DNA of 64,000 bases from positions 142,394,001 to 142,458,000 of the forward strand of contig CM077670.1 of NCBI GenBank assembly GCA_039707655.1, read 5' to 3'. Positions 11,363 through 22,545 of the stretch are shown piece by piece; the first letter of the stretch is position 1, and every line of letters starts with the position of its first letter. Made by a program: the position numbers and the translations under genes. Under the pieces are notes generated by a model. The model saw nothing but the letters and a program-made list of their open reading frames with translations, searched no databases and had not been told where the DNA came from. This DNA is from Elymus sibiricus. Its lineage: Eukaryota; Streptophyta; Magnoliopsida; Poales; Poaceae.

Positions 11363-14300
11363 TGTGACGCCCCGAGACCGATGCCCCAGATTCCTTCCAT
11401 TTATTTTCCGTCGTTGCCATGTGATTCGTTTGCTTGTTGCACCTTGCCATGTCATCATGTGCATTTCATCCGCATGTTTTCATAAAACTTGCATCCGTTT
11501 GTAGTTGCCGGCTTCTCCGCGTCCCTTCCGTTATCCGTTTAGAGACCCGACACACTCGCACGCGCCCGCGGCACCTCCGAATTATTATTTTATAAGTGGG
11601 AATAAAACGCTCTCGGAATGAATTGAAAGTTGGCGTGCGGTCTTATTATATTGCTGGTAGACCGCCTGCCAAATTTCGTCCCATTCGGAGGTCGTTTGAT
11701 GCCCCAACGGATAAGTATAGCGGCACTATAGCCGGTCAAAACGTCGGACGTTTTCGGTGTTTCGAAAACCGTGCCGGGCTGCCATCCTTCCCTCTCTTCT
11801 CAGCCCACTAACCCCACCTAGGCCTGCCTAGCCCCCCTCCGCCGCCGGATCACTACCAGAGGGCTCCGAAACCCCCCCTAAACCATCAAACCCTAGAAAC
11901 CTACCTATTTAAGCAACACCCATGTTCCATTTGTGGCTAACCCTAGACCCTAGGCAGACAAACTCCCTCCAATCCCGCAGCCACCGCCACTCTCTCCTTG
12001 CAATCCGCGCGCACCCAGTCCCCGGCCTCCTCTTGGCCAGATCCACCTGCCAAACCCCACTTGATATGGACCGCCAGATCTCAGATTCGTCGGCCCAGAG
12101 AGCCTCCCGCAGCCCTACGGCTCCACCCATCGCCAGCAGCCCCCCGATCTGGATCGAGCGGACGAAGCCGCCGCCACCTACCCGATCCCCTACTCGCGCA
12201 CCCTCGTCGGCCCTCCTCCGCGCCGCCGCCTCGCCATGGCGCCGCGCCCGTCCTCCCGCGCCACCACCGGAGCGGCCAACTCCGGTGGCCCCGGCGCCCG
12301 CGCCTCTTGCCCCGCCGGTCGCCTCCCCGCTAGTGTCGCACCCGGATCCGGCCAGATTGAGCCGGCCCGCCACCACCATCGCGCCTCCCGACGCATCCCA
12401 ACCTCGCGTCCTTGCCGTGGTCCCGCGTGCCACCCGACGACCCTGCTACTCGCCGGAGCGAGCAGAAGCCCTTCCATGGCGGCCGACGGACCCAGCCATG
12501 GCCGTTCCCCCCTCCTCTGCGGCTCACCTCTCCTTCAACCCGCGTCGCTCTGCCCAGCATCGCCTCGCTGCCGCCCCTGCCTTGCTCATTTCCGCCACCT
12601 GAGCCTCCTCTGCTCGAGCTCCACCTCCTGGCACCTCCGATGGAACTGCTGCCATCTCTGCTGCTCCGTTGCCGTTGCCTGCCTGCTTGCCTTGGGCCAC
12701 GCTGTAGCCTCCCCGTGCACCTGCAGTCACCGCTGACCTCCACAAGATCATGACCAGAGACCCGAGGCCCGTGCCCTCCGCTGCTATTTCTGTGGATGTC
12801 AAGAACCTCTACCATGAGCCTGGATGTCTATGAGTCATGTACCACTACAGCCGGTGTGCATTTTTTCAAGTCCGACTATGACATAAATGATTACACGGTG
12901 ACCCGAAGAACATGGAAACGTGAAGCTCCTCTCCGAACGAACATGAACGACTACCGTCGCCAAGATCGGGAGTACCTCTATCGTCGTCGTCTACCACTAC
13001 TTCCACTACCGTCGCGAGAACGACTACTTCCCTCGAAACTCGATCCATCCCGAATGCATGCTTCGAAGGTATAACCGCCGAGACGACCACCCGTGTTCGC
13101 ATCGTGTCCGAATTGTTTCATGCACGTTCCCCGTTTCCATGCCACCGACACGTGGGAACCCAGTATCCGGGATCACCCCACCATCTCTTGCATGTTTCGC
13201 ACATCCGCACACTTGTTCCTCCTTTGCACCGGTATCTACGAGTTACCGGAACCGGAATGTTGCCGTGGCATCATTTCCGTTATCGCCGCCGTGGCACCCA
13301 TTTCTTTCCGTCATGGCGGCAAATGCCCCATGTCCTTTTATGCCACCTTTTTAATCAAAAATTGCACATAACTTGAATTTGTCATCCGCATCATGATAAC
13401 AACATTTAAAATGTTTAAATTTTTGTTTGCATTAATTTGCATAAATAACATGCTAAACTTGTTTATTTCATAACTAAATAACCGTAGCTCCGAATTAAAT
13501 AAACTTTATATGTAAAAGGGGTAGAAAAATGTGTAGATTAACACGGTGCACTTACTTTTGCTGTTTAACAACATTACAATTGTGTTGAGGGCAGAACAGT
13601 ACCAAATTCAAAAATTACATATGGGGATTTTCCGCAATTGTTCTTGGTTGTTTCTAGCCTCATTTAAATTGCCTAGATAGGTAGTTTAATTATGCTTCAC
13701 CTCTTGCCATGTTAACCAACATTTAATCTTGATGAGTAGCATAAATGGGATTGAACTAAATAATTGTTGTGGAGTTTCGTCAATATGCAACTCGTTGCAT
13801 ATTGAGCTTCACTTAATGTGTAGTATTTGGTTGTTGCATCTTGCCATGCCATGCCTCATTAAACCGGACATGCATCATACTTGATTGTGCATTATGCCAT
13901 GATTATGTTTGTGTGTTTACCATGTTGTCTGCTTCTTTCCGGTTGTGCTTCTTCTCGATAGTCCGGATACGTTGCGAACTATGAGGATTCGTTCGACTAC
14001 GTTCCGTTCGACTACTTCATGGATTCGATCTTCTTCCGGGCGGGATTTCAGGCAAGATGATCATGACCTTGGATATCTCTACTATCTTTGCTTGCTAGTT
14101 GTCTCGTTGCTATGTCTATGTCGAGCTTCCTACCACATATATGACTGCCTCCCATATGCCATGATACAGCCTCTAACCACCCTTGCCGAGCAAACCATTG
14201 TTTTGCTATGTTACCGCTTTGCTCAGCCCCTCTTATAGCGTTGCTAGTTGCAGGTTGTTCCATGTTGGGACATGGATATCATGGGATATCACAATATCTC

Positions 14301-15688
14301 TTATTTAATTCATGCATGTATATACTTGGTTGTGTGTGGAAGGCTCGGCCTTTTGCCTGGTGTTTTGTTCCACTCATGCCGCCCTAGTTTCCTTAATACC
14401 GGTGTTATGTTCCTTGATGAGCGCTTCTAACACATGTGGGGCATATGGGAACCCCCCTGTTCATTCGTTTTAGGATAAACTTCTCCAGCAAGGCCCAACT
14501 TTGGTTTTAACATTTGCCAACATAATAATACTAAATTAAATAATTAATTTTGCATAGGGCGTCATGAACCTGAGGATTCTTAATTCAACATAATACAGGT
14601 GGGCCAGTGCTGATGGTGCTGGTCCGAATTTGTCAACCGCCGGTGGCCGCCATGGGCAACTCTGGAACCGGCCTACCGGAAGTTTGGACGATCCGGTCGT
14701 GACCTGAGAACGAGATACGCGGCTCCTATCGGGATCGTCGACACGTCGGGAGGTCTTGCTGGTTTGGTTTTACCTTTTATGAGTGACTTGTCCACCGGGA
14801 TTCCTTATCGTAAGCATCGTGTTATCATGGTGTGAGGATGTTCCATCGGATGCGTGTGGTAATTTATAATGGACTACTTGGAGCACCCCTGCAAGGTTAA
14901 ATCTTTTCAAGAGCCGTGCCCGTGGTTATGTGGCGACTTGGAAATTTATAACCTCTGGTTGTAGAAAACTTGACACTAAATCTAATTAAAATACACCAAC
15001 CGCGTGTGTAACCGTGATTGTCTCTTTTCGAGGGAGTTCGGGAAGAGAACACAGTGGGGTTATGTTTGACTTGTAAGTAGGTGTTCAGGATCACTTCTTG
15101 ATCATTATTAGATTGCGACCGTTATGCGTAGTTTACTCTTCTTATTCTTGTACTCATAAGCTAGCCACCATATAATGCTTAGTGCTTGCTGCAACCTCAC
15201 CACCTTACCCTTCCATACCCATTTAAGCTTTGATAGTCTTGCTACCCATGGTTATGGGATTGCTGAGTCCTCGTGGCTCACAGTTTACTACAACAACAGG
15301 TGCAGGTACAGGTAAAGCGATGCTTTGATGTGAGAGCGATGCTTGTTTGCTTTTGGAGTTCTTCTTCTGCTTCTTCTTCTTCGTCGATCATAGGATGGGT
15401 TCCCGGTTGGCAGCCTGGGATTAGCAGGGTGGATGTCGTTCTTCTTTTTTGTTTGATTTCATCCGTAGTCGGATCCTGCTCTTCTGTATGATGATTGCAT
15501 GTATTGATGTATTCATGTATTCATGCTGTAGCTTGTGGCGAGTGTAAGCCTTTATCTGGTATTCTCATCTATTCAGTACATGGTATGTTGTAATGATATC
15601 CACCTTGCTAAGCGTCTTCGATATGTGCTTCTATCCTTGGTGGAACTTCCGAGTTCCTTGAGGATAGATCCGCATATTGGGCGTGACA
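11363..15688 (+). repeat. Complete solo LTR, Sukkula-like (LARD group)
   Basis: 4,326 bp from TGTGACGCCCCGAG to TTGGGCGTGACA, flanked by a perfect 5-bp target-site duplication CAATA (11358-11362 and 15689-15693). The 3' end resembles the Sukkula LTR end as I remember it (GATAGG...CGCAT..TTGGGCGTGAC), and the length fits the 4-5 kb LTRs reported for these large retrotransposon derivatives. With no internal domain between matching TSDs, this is a solo LTR left by LTR-LTR recombination. The GC-rich part at 11820-12800 holds several overlapping ORFs on both strands with no recognisable protein; 12800-13860 and 14450-15660 hold nothing coding. Confidence 0.85.
11905..11914 (+). promoter_or_regulatory. 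TATA-like element of solo LTR
   Basis: CTATTTAAGC lies just upstream of the GC-rich leader-like part of the LTR and downstream of the CATCAAACCCTAG block. It is a plausible core promoter for transcription rightwards. Confidence 0.4.
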
Positions 15689-15907
15689 CAATAACTACCT
15701 TATATGTGTTGCAAGAAACAATGGGAGGCACTGAGGTTTACCATCAAGGTTTGCACATGCATGGTCCTTTATCTAATAGCACATGATTGTGCAATTGCAG
15801 GAACCATTCTAGTATTTAGGTTTTTAACAATTTGGTCTTGCACATGTAGGTCCTGCTATCAGAGGTTTTGACCGACTGTTCGACCCATTTTGCTATGGGG
15901 AAATGAG

Positions 15908-16357
15908 ATGTCCATGAATATCAGTCAAGTAAAGAATCTTAGAAAGATTGTTAGGATAAAGAAACTAGCGACGAAAAACAACAAGATCTTTGTCTGCACA
16001 ATGAACAAGACATCAGTGAAATAAAGGATGGTACTAACTCTTATACCTTGTTTTTTATTCCTTTGCGCCATTTCAAAATTTAGAGAAGATATTTATGCAT
16101 ATCTTTGTTTTTAGGCCTTTCCAAAGTAGTTCATAGATGATTACCTCTCAAACCACCTGTATGGTCAAGAGGCGAGGAAGGTGTTCATACAACACCCACG
16201 GTACAATATTGAAGTCTTCCTCAAGAGGACGAAGGATGGGCGGTCAATCATCCACAGGCACTGACCTAAAGTTGCAAGGCCCTTCAACATCATTGAAGGC
16301 TCAATATTCGCCTTCCACTTCAGCAGTTTTCCAGATGAGATTCATCTGTCTATCTAG
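15908..16357 (+). pseudogene. B3-like DNA-binding domain pseudogene, two exons
   Basis: Exon 1 (15908-16030) begins MSMNISQVKNLRKIVRIKK and includes FVCTMNKTSVK; an 84-bp intron (16031-16114, GT...TTTTTAG) follows; exon 2 (from 16115) reads AFPK-stop-FIDDYLSNHL, VFIQHPRYNIEVFLKRT, then FNIIEGSIFAFHFSS. The order of hydrophobic strands, the PK.F...L helix and the EGS..AF.F strand fits the plant B3 fold, a DNA-binding module of plant transcription factors. Internal stops: TAA 16022 in exon 1, TAG 16127 and TGA 16262 in exon 2, the last in the phrase HRH-stop-PKVA where a Trp is expected. About 121 codons. It sits in the CACTA-like region, 220 bp right of the solo LTR. The B3 assignment is from pattern only. 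Confidence 0.55.
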
Positions 16358-16928
16358 CATCTATGATGCTAATTTCCAAAGGTTTTAGATGTTGCATGTG
16401 AAACTTGGTGCTGTTGTGTAATGGGGTAGCTAGCTATATGCCTATATGGTGTGAGTGAGTGCTGAAGCTATATGATGTTGTACTCTGATGTATTTCAATT
16501 ATGAAATCCTGCTTCCGTAATACCAAAATGAAATATATTGTGTGTTTAATATGAAATGTCGATTTGCTTACTAAATGAAATATATAAGCTTATTGGGTTT
16601 TTCTAGTGCAAACGGTTATTGAGACAACACCGTGGGCGATGATCCCAGATAACCCACACAGTTTCTAGGAAGTAAACATGTTGGATCAATGAACAATCAT
16701 ACACGACTTCCTCTAGACAACTGTTTGCATTTGGCCACCTTGCACAAACGTTTGCCACATAAAAAGTGTGTATGATGGACAGCCTATGCCACACAGTTTC
16801 ATCTAGGCACCGTGCGTGATGCATTCAATAACACAAATGATAAAATTGTTACTATCGTCTGTAATGGCAACGCTATCACAAACGATGTGATGCGAAAAAT
16901 TGTGTGTGATGTACGCACGAACAAAGAC

Positions 16929-17066
16929 GTTTGTCTAGGATTCACTGTGTGGGATGTATATATGAACAGAAACGTTTGTCTGGGATTCACTGTGTGGGAT
17001 GTATATACGAACGGAAACATTTCGCTTGGATTCACTGTGTGGGAGGTACATACGAACGGAAACGAT
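16929..17066 (+). repeat. 45-bp tandem repeat, three units plus remnant
   Basis: Units begin at 16929, 16974, 17019 and (partial) 17064, with the shared core GATTCACTGTGTGGGATGTA and a GAAAC end. Repeats of this type near a CACTA end are commonly subterminal transposase-binding arrays; that role is inferred. ORFs over it on both strands exist only because 45 is divisible by three. Confidence 0.8.
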
Positions 17067-17244
17067 TGGGCCAGTATAATTGTCTGCGATGGCTCGCCTG
17101 ATCACACACAAGCTCTTTTGGCCCCGCGTGTGTAACCGGAGGCTTGATCGCTGATGGTTTCTGGGTCGTGTGGTAAGGACCCCACCTATCGCACATACAG
17201 GCAAGGCAACAGTTTAAAACTCTGTCGCGGAAAGGGGGTAAAAA

Positions 17245-17274
17245 CCGTTTGTATAGCAGGTCGCTGCACTAGTG
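17245..17274 (+). other. Putative CACTA right terminus
   Basis: ACCGTTTGTATAGC and then CGCTGCACTAGTG ends at 17274 and is followed by GGG, a possible 3-bp TSD. Read on the minus strand it starts CACTAGTGCAG, the expected form of a CACTA-superfamily end. The partner end was not found. Confidence 0.5.
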
Positions 17275-17741
17275 GGGATAAATGAGGTGTAGTCAGTAAA
17301 TGCCCAAAGCTCTTGTCTGGTTTTAGTATCTTAATTATCGAGGCAACCCCACGCGATGGATAGGTCCTGCGGTAGGACAACTGATTCTTGATGCAGGACT
17401 CGTGCCGGTCAAGATGTTATTTGGACACATCCCCCACTTCGATCCGTAACAAGCACATCTCGATGGGTGACTTCCAGCGCACAAATTAATATCCTATTTG
17501 ATCCTAGTGAAAATACAAGGTTGTAAGCATAAGAACTCATACCCGTACCTCTTTTTATTATAAGTGTTTTAATAACTATTTGCTTGATGATCCGGTCAAA
17601 AGCTGGATTTGACACTTTGAAAAAAGCTTGCTAGAGACCATTGCTTCAAGGGAATCTTCCTCTCGTGGGTTCGATAACCCAGGAACACCTCTGGGGAAAT
17701 AGGTGTGGATACTCTTTTATATTCCAATACTGGATCAATAA
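17275..17741. other. Unassigned segment left of element H
   Basis: About 470 bp without a gene. It does not resemble the LTR of element H at 27108-27546, so the 3' LTR of H is missing here. The text around 17640-17700 (CTCTCGTGGGTTCGATAACC) looks like the leader or PBS-proximal region of another retroelement, but I cannot name it. Confidence 0.4.
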
Positions 17742-19848
17742 AAGGAGGTATCAACGCTGACGATGTGGACGACGATGAGGTCGACGAGGAGGTCGACGAG
17801 GAGGTCGAGGACGCCGAGGAGGACAAACGTGGAGACGACGGCGAAGACACGACTATTGAGGCGACACATCAACCTCTTAAAAGGCTCCGCCATGGCATTC
17901 GGGAGGAGACCCCAGTTGACCGCCAGCCCCGTGGGACCTCGGTGAAGTCCCTTGGGCTGCAGATTCCCTTGATCGTCCCGACGCCAGTGCGGAGGAGGCA
18001 TATGCCACCGGTCACCACGTAAGTCATCCTTGTAATCCTATAGCTCTTGCTAATTGCCTGCTGGCCTCCCTGCTAATCTCGTAAGCTCGCATTCAGGTTC
18101 GCCTCCCGCAACCTGGTGAGATCGTCCGCTGCTGACGTGATCACGACCATGCCTGTGTCAGTGATCCCGATGACCCCGCCATCCGTGGGGGTCCCTTCGA
18201 CTGAAGTGGGGACCCGGCCTCAGGGTAAGTACATTGCCTTGGCCGCAAGTGTTGTTGCGCTGACTACCTGTGAGATGGTATCTTTACGCAGGTCGTCCTT
18301 TGTTTGTTCTGGGCAGGAGCCATGGCTGGCTCTGAGACGACGGACGTCCATAAGGGTGGCGTGGATTCGCCAACCGCTCATGTCCCGGCCTCCTTGCCTG
18401 ACTTGGGTGTGCTGACCTTCCCTCTGGCCAGCGTGGAGGTTGTGGCGGCAATCATGAGGGCCTCCGTTGGTGGTCCAGCCCATGCGGCGGCCTCGTCTTC
18501 GAGCGTGTCGCCAAAGGCAGCTTCTTTTCTGCCTGATTGATATGGACCAGAGGTCCCTCAGGAGATCGTCGCTCCCTTGAAGACCGCTGACGGAGCGCTG
18601 GGGCGCCTATGGGAAGCCCTTAAGGAGGTCGGCCAGGCGTTGGCGCCCGGATTCTAGGTAAGCAACTGGAGTGTATGTGGTGGTAGTAGCCCCCGGGGCC
18701 AAGTGAGGCGATGGCATGCTTAGCCGAGCTTGGTTCCTCAGGAGATGTGAACTATCTTCTCTTTGTTTGTAACATCCAGGAAATATCTAAGGTGAACCAC
18801 AGCCGTGAGGCTGAGGTTGCGGAGTTGAAGTCTCAGATCGAGGCTTTGCAGTGTCAGGGTGATGGGCTCCAGTGTGATCTGGACTCTGCTTCATGTGAGT
18901 TATTGTTTCTCTGTTGTTTTTACTATCATGGCCTTGCGTATGCTTATATGGCCAGGCTCTGGTCTGTCCAGCCTTGCAGCTGTGGGGACTACTGTGACCC
19001 TAAGGAGGGAGGTGGAGGAGGCGGCATAGGCTCGTCGGCTAGCCGAAGAGGCCGAGCGGACGACTCGAGCGGAGCTCGAGACGTCCCTCACCGCGTAGCG
19101 GGAGCTCGAAGCTGCTCTTCAGCGAGAGCAGGAGGCTTGTTGAGGTCTCCGCGCTGACCTTGATGAGAGTAAGGATCAATGGGCTTTGCTACCATGGCAG
19201 GTGGAGGCCGCCGAAAAGGAAGCTACCTCGCGGGAGCAGGCCGCACGGGAGGCCGAGCAGAAGGCCGCTCATTTGGAGAAAGATGGCAAGGAGGTCGCTG
19301 TGCAGCCTGCTGAAGCTCAGCAATATTGCCAGAATCTGGAGGTCGCGCCCGAGTTCTGTGCCGAGAGGCCTCCGTTCCACAGCTGTATTGGCGGTGTTGC
19401 ATGGTTTTACTTATATACGCTTTCTGCTCTTCTTCTTTGCAGGTCCGTTGCCAGCCATCCAGAATGATGATATGGAGGAGCGGCTACGAGAGGCTACCTC
19501 TGTCGAGGAGAGGAAGACCGCTGCGCTTGGGGTCGCTGCTGGCACCCTATTTGCTGGGCACCTTGACCTGACCTCTGACCTGGAGGTCGTCCTGAAGTTG
19601 CTAGCGGATTCATCCAATCAGCTTGACGATTGGATGTATTCTCTTGCTTTCGAGGGAGCCCGTCAGGTGTTGGCTGGTGTTCGTGCGCACTACCCCAATG
19701 CCAACCTTTGGTCGGTTGTGAGCCTCCTCCCGGGAGTCCGAATCCTCAGGCGTTCCTGCAAGAGGTCGTGGAGGAGGCCGAGTATGCCGCCGGGGTCTAT
19801 CCCCTGCAGGGTATCATTAGAAGGCGCCCTGGTGCAGGCGGTTCATAA
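17742..19848 (+). pseudogene. Antisense accessory gene of element H, 5'-truncated
   Basis: Starts inside a highly acidic segment (VDDDEVDEEVDEEVEDAEED), then basic KRLRHGIRE. Introns with GT-AG ends are visible at 18019-18096 and 18225-18316; a further exon after TGTAACATCCAG at about 18779 begins a heptad-rich coiled coil (EAEVAELKSQIEALQ), and the C-terminal region contains GARQVLAGVRAHYPNANLWS. Stops and a frameshift near 19720 make it non-functional. The layout (acidic region, coiled coil, helical C-terminus with an HYP motif) matches the homologous gene of H2, where the C-terminus reads ...HVNTHYPRVEPV. In complete members the N-terminus is the PF04195 'putative gypsy type transposon' domain, absent here. 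Function unknown. Confidence 0.6.
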
Positions 19849-20199
19849 ATCTAGAGTTTGTAACTGGTATTCGTACTTCATTGTACTGCATTGTGATATT
19901 TTGATTTATGTTTTTTTAGAACCTCCATTTGCTTGTGTTGTATGAGTTCTTAATATCCGCTGGGAGAACGCCCGCGCCTGACCAAATATGCGCATGTTAG
20001 CATTGGCCATGTGGACGGAGGCCCCTTGCGAGCTTGGCTTGCTGGTCTGTGATACTGTGCACTAACGTTTGGCGACAAGCTCTGGGTTGGTTCTCTGCAT
20101 ATGTTAAGGTTTGTCTGAACTCAAGCGGCTAGGTTAGGCTGTAAGCCTTGTTGACCTCCTGCCTGTTGTGGCAGGAGGTCGGCGTACCTTGAATATAGC

Positions 20200-20241
20200 T
20201 GTCGGAGCTGGAGCTCTGGGGATCTAGAGGTTCGAACTCTG
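20200..20241 (-). repeat. Remnant of element A 3' LTR
   Basis: TGTCGGAGCTGG and on to GAGGTTCGAAC matches the start (plus-strand reading) of the full LTR at 22546. Beyond about 20241 the sequence becomes protease-coding, so only the terminal 40-48 bp of this LTR survive. Confidence 0.85.
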
Positions 20242-20246
20242 GGGGC

Positions 20247-22492
20247 AGACTGCGTCCTTCTCATCGCAGCAGACAGTGATGATGCCGCTGCAGCCCGACA
20301 TCTTGAGGACGTTGTAGGCATGGTGGGTCGCCGCCATGAACTTGGCGAGAGCTGGGTAGCCCAAGATGGCGTTGTACGGCATGCCGATGTGCGCCACGTC
20401 GAAGTCGATGAGCTCAGTATGGTAGTTTTTGCGGGTGCCGAAGGTGACGGGGCGGCGCACTTGGCCCAGAGGAATGGTGGAGCCATCAGTCACTCAGAAG
20501 AAAGGCGTGGTCGACATCAGCTGGTCGTAAGGCACTTGGAGCTGCTCGAAGGTCTCGATGGACATCACATTGAGGCCGGCGCCTCCATCGATGAGCGTCT
20601 TGGTGACGGCAACGTTGCTGATGGTGGGGGTGCATAGCATGGGGACCGTGCCTGCAGCGCTTGAAGACTTAGGGTGATCGTTGGAGTCGAAGGTGATGGC
20701 GTATTGGGACCACTTGAGGGGGCGAGAAGCCTCAGGCCTCGGGAGGGCAGCGTTCACCTCGCGAGAGAACAACATGAAGTGGCGGTTGGATGCGGGAGCC
20801 TGAGTTCCGCCTAGGATGCAGGCCACTCCGCGAGGCTCTTGGTAGCCCCCGGCATCTTGGTCGGGCTGGTTGCCATCATTCCGTTGTGGTGGTGGCGGCA
20901 ATGGTGGAAGGGCAGGGTTGGCCTGAGGGGTGGCCTCACGAGGCTGGTCGCGCCAGGCGGCCTCGCGAGGCTGGTCGCGCCAGCCCTGGCGGGAGTTGCC
21001 GTTGTTGTTGCGGTCTCCCCAGCGGCCGCCGTTACGGCCACCTCCATGGCCGGTGCCATCGTCATTGCGGTCACCGCGACAGCCAAGGCGCTCGTCGGAA
21101 AGCAGCTTGAGCTCATGGCAGTCCTCAGTGCTATGGGAGTGCGAGTTGTGGTAGGCGCAGAGAGGGCGGCTCCCCCTCTTGGGCTCGTCGCACTCTCGGC
21201 CGCGCTTCTACTCGGGCTCCGCCGCGAGCACGGTAGGGCCCTTGCGCTTGGCGTCCTTGCTCTTGGGCTTGGCAGTGTCCGGCGCCGCGTCGGGGTCGTT
21301 ATGGACGAAGAGGCGGCCTTCCTCGGCCTTGGCGTACTTGTCAGCGAGGTCGAACAGCTCGAGCACGGAATCGAGCTCATTGTTGATGGCGAGCTTCTCG
21401 CGCATCCGGACGTTCGTGATGACGTTGGAGAACGCGGAGACGATGGCGGCCTCGGAGGCGCGCAGAATCTTGTTGCGCACTTGGCTGAAGCGCTGGATGT
21501 ACTTGCGGAGGGTCTCGTCGGGCGCTGGCGCACAGCGCGCAGGTCGTTGAGCATGAGGGAGCGCTCATGCGTGCCCTTGAAGTTGGCGACGAATTGCAGG
21601 CAGAGCTCGCCCCATGAAGAGATGGACACCTCGGGGTGGTTCATGAGCCAGGAGCGCGGGCCATCCTTGAAGGCCATGGGGAACCAGTTCGCCATGACCT
21701 TGTCGTCGCCGTTCGCTGCCTCTATGCTCAGGGTATAGAGCTATAGGAACTCTGCGGGGTTGGGGGTGTCGTCATAGCGCGGAGGCAAGTCCGGCTTGAA
21801 CTTGGTAGGCCACACCACACGGCGCAAGTCGCGGGTGAAGGCGCGGCAGCCCACGCAGCTGGAGGGGACGCCGCCGGCGAGGGCGGCGCGGTTCTGGCGA
21901 CCGGCCGCAGCAACTTCTTGGATGGTCCTCTCTTGGCGCTGGTGCTGCTGCTCAGGGAGCACGCGCGCGTCAGGAGGCGCGCGCTGGACGATCTAGCAGC
22001 TGGGATTGCCGTGGTCTGGAGAGGACGCGCCGCGGGATGGCTCGCGCGCCCGCGCGCCGCGATGGCGCCAGGCGTCTTTGTCATGCAGAGGAGGCGGAGG
22101 GGGCGCATCGTGCGCCACGTCCCTGGCGCGAGATGGGGGAGGACGGAGTGGTGAGAGGGCACCGGGGCGTCGCCTGCGGCGTTGACAAGCTCGGTGATGC
22201 GGCCGAGCCAGTCGTCGTAGCCGGCGTCGGTGGGGTGGTAGCGCATGAGCTCGCGCGCCATGAGCAGCGCGGCCTGCGGGGCCGGCACGTCGCGGCGAGC
22301 GAGCGACGAGGCCGTAGCGGTGTGGCCATCTGCCTGCACGGATGGGTGGAGGGAAGAGGCATGCGATTCCCACGCAGCAGGGTTGGTAGCAGCGCAGGCG
22401 GCGCGGCGTCGACGGTCGTCGCGGGCGACGGGCTCCGTCTGGGCCACCCTGGCAGCTCGGCACACGTAACGCTAACGGCGAGCGTCGGCCAT
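20247..22492 (-). pseudogene. gag-protease of element A
   Basis: ATG 22492 begins MADARR followed by TAG. Later frames contain the retrotransposon Gag core (NWFPMAFKDGPRSWLMNH, LQFVANFKGTHERS, DETLRKYIQRFSQVRN with a short frame change), a linker, a zinc-knuckle-like C-x2-H-x4-H-x4-C motif (CAYHNSHSHSTEDC) and the aspartic protease active site IDGGAG at 20589-20575, followed by the PYNAILGYPALAKFMA flap/ILG region. Several stops and frameshifts. Gag packages the RNA; the protease matures it. The frame ends at the deletion junction (CDEKDAVCPQ) near 20247, so nothing downstream of protease remains. Confidence 0.75.
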
Positions 22493-22545
22493 GGCGGCGA
22501 GGAGGTGGAAAGAACCGAAGCTGCCCCCTACCCGGCGCGCCAAAA

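Larger units (their letters stand above)
5078..17274. mobile_element. CACTA-like DNA transposon region with decayed ORFs
   Basis: The right end at 17267-17274 reads CACTAGTG and then GGG, and the inward text reads as a CACTA-type terminal inverted repeat (CACTAGTGCAGCGACC on the minus strand). Near it are short tandem repeats and GTGTGTGATG-type words typical of CACTA subterminal regions. Inside are remnants of at least four ORFs and a 505-bp tandem array. I could not find the matching left terminus; it may lie left of the window or be mutated. A possible internal terminus-like word (TTCTAGTGCAAACGG) occurs at 16601. No transposase (TNP2-type) sequence was seen, so this is non-autonomous or a mosaic of elements. 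Confidence 0.45.

Noticed and set aside
11922..12602. 226-codon Pro/Arg/Ser-rich ORF in the solo LTR
   Set aside because: It lies in the GC-rich part of a Sukkula-like LTR, overlaps other ORFs in all frames on both strands, and has no recognisable domain.
16929..17135. Repeat-encoded proteins (VCLGFTVWDVYMN type)
   Set aside because: Open on both strands only because the 45-bp unit is a multiple of three.
20839..21738. 299-codon plus-strand ORF
   Set aside because: Complement of the gag/zinc-knuckle region of element A; GC-rich gag produces long open frames on both strands.
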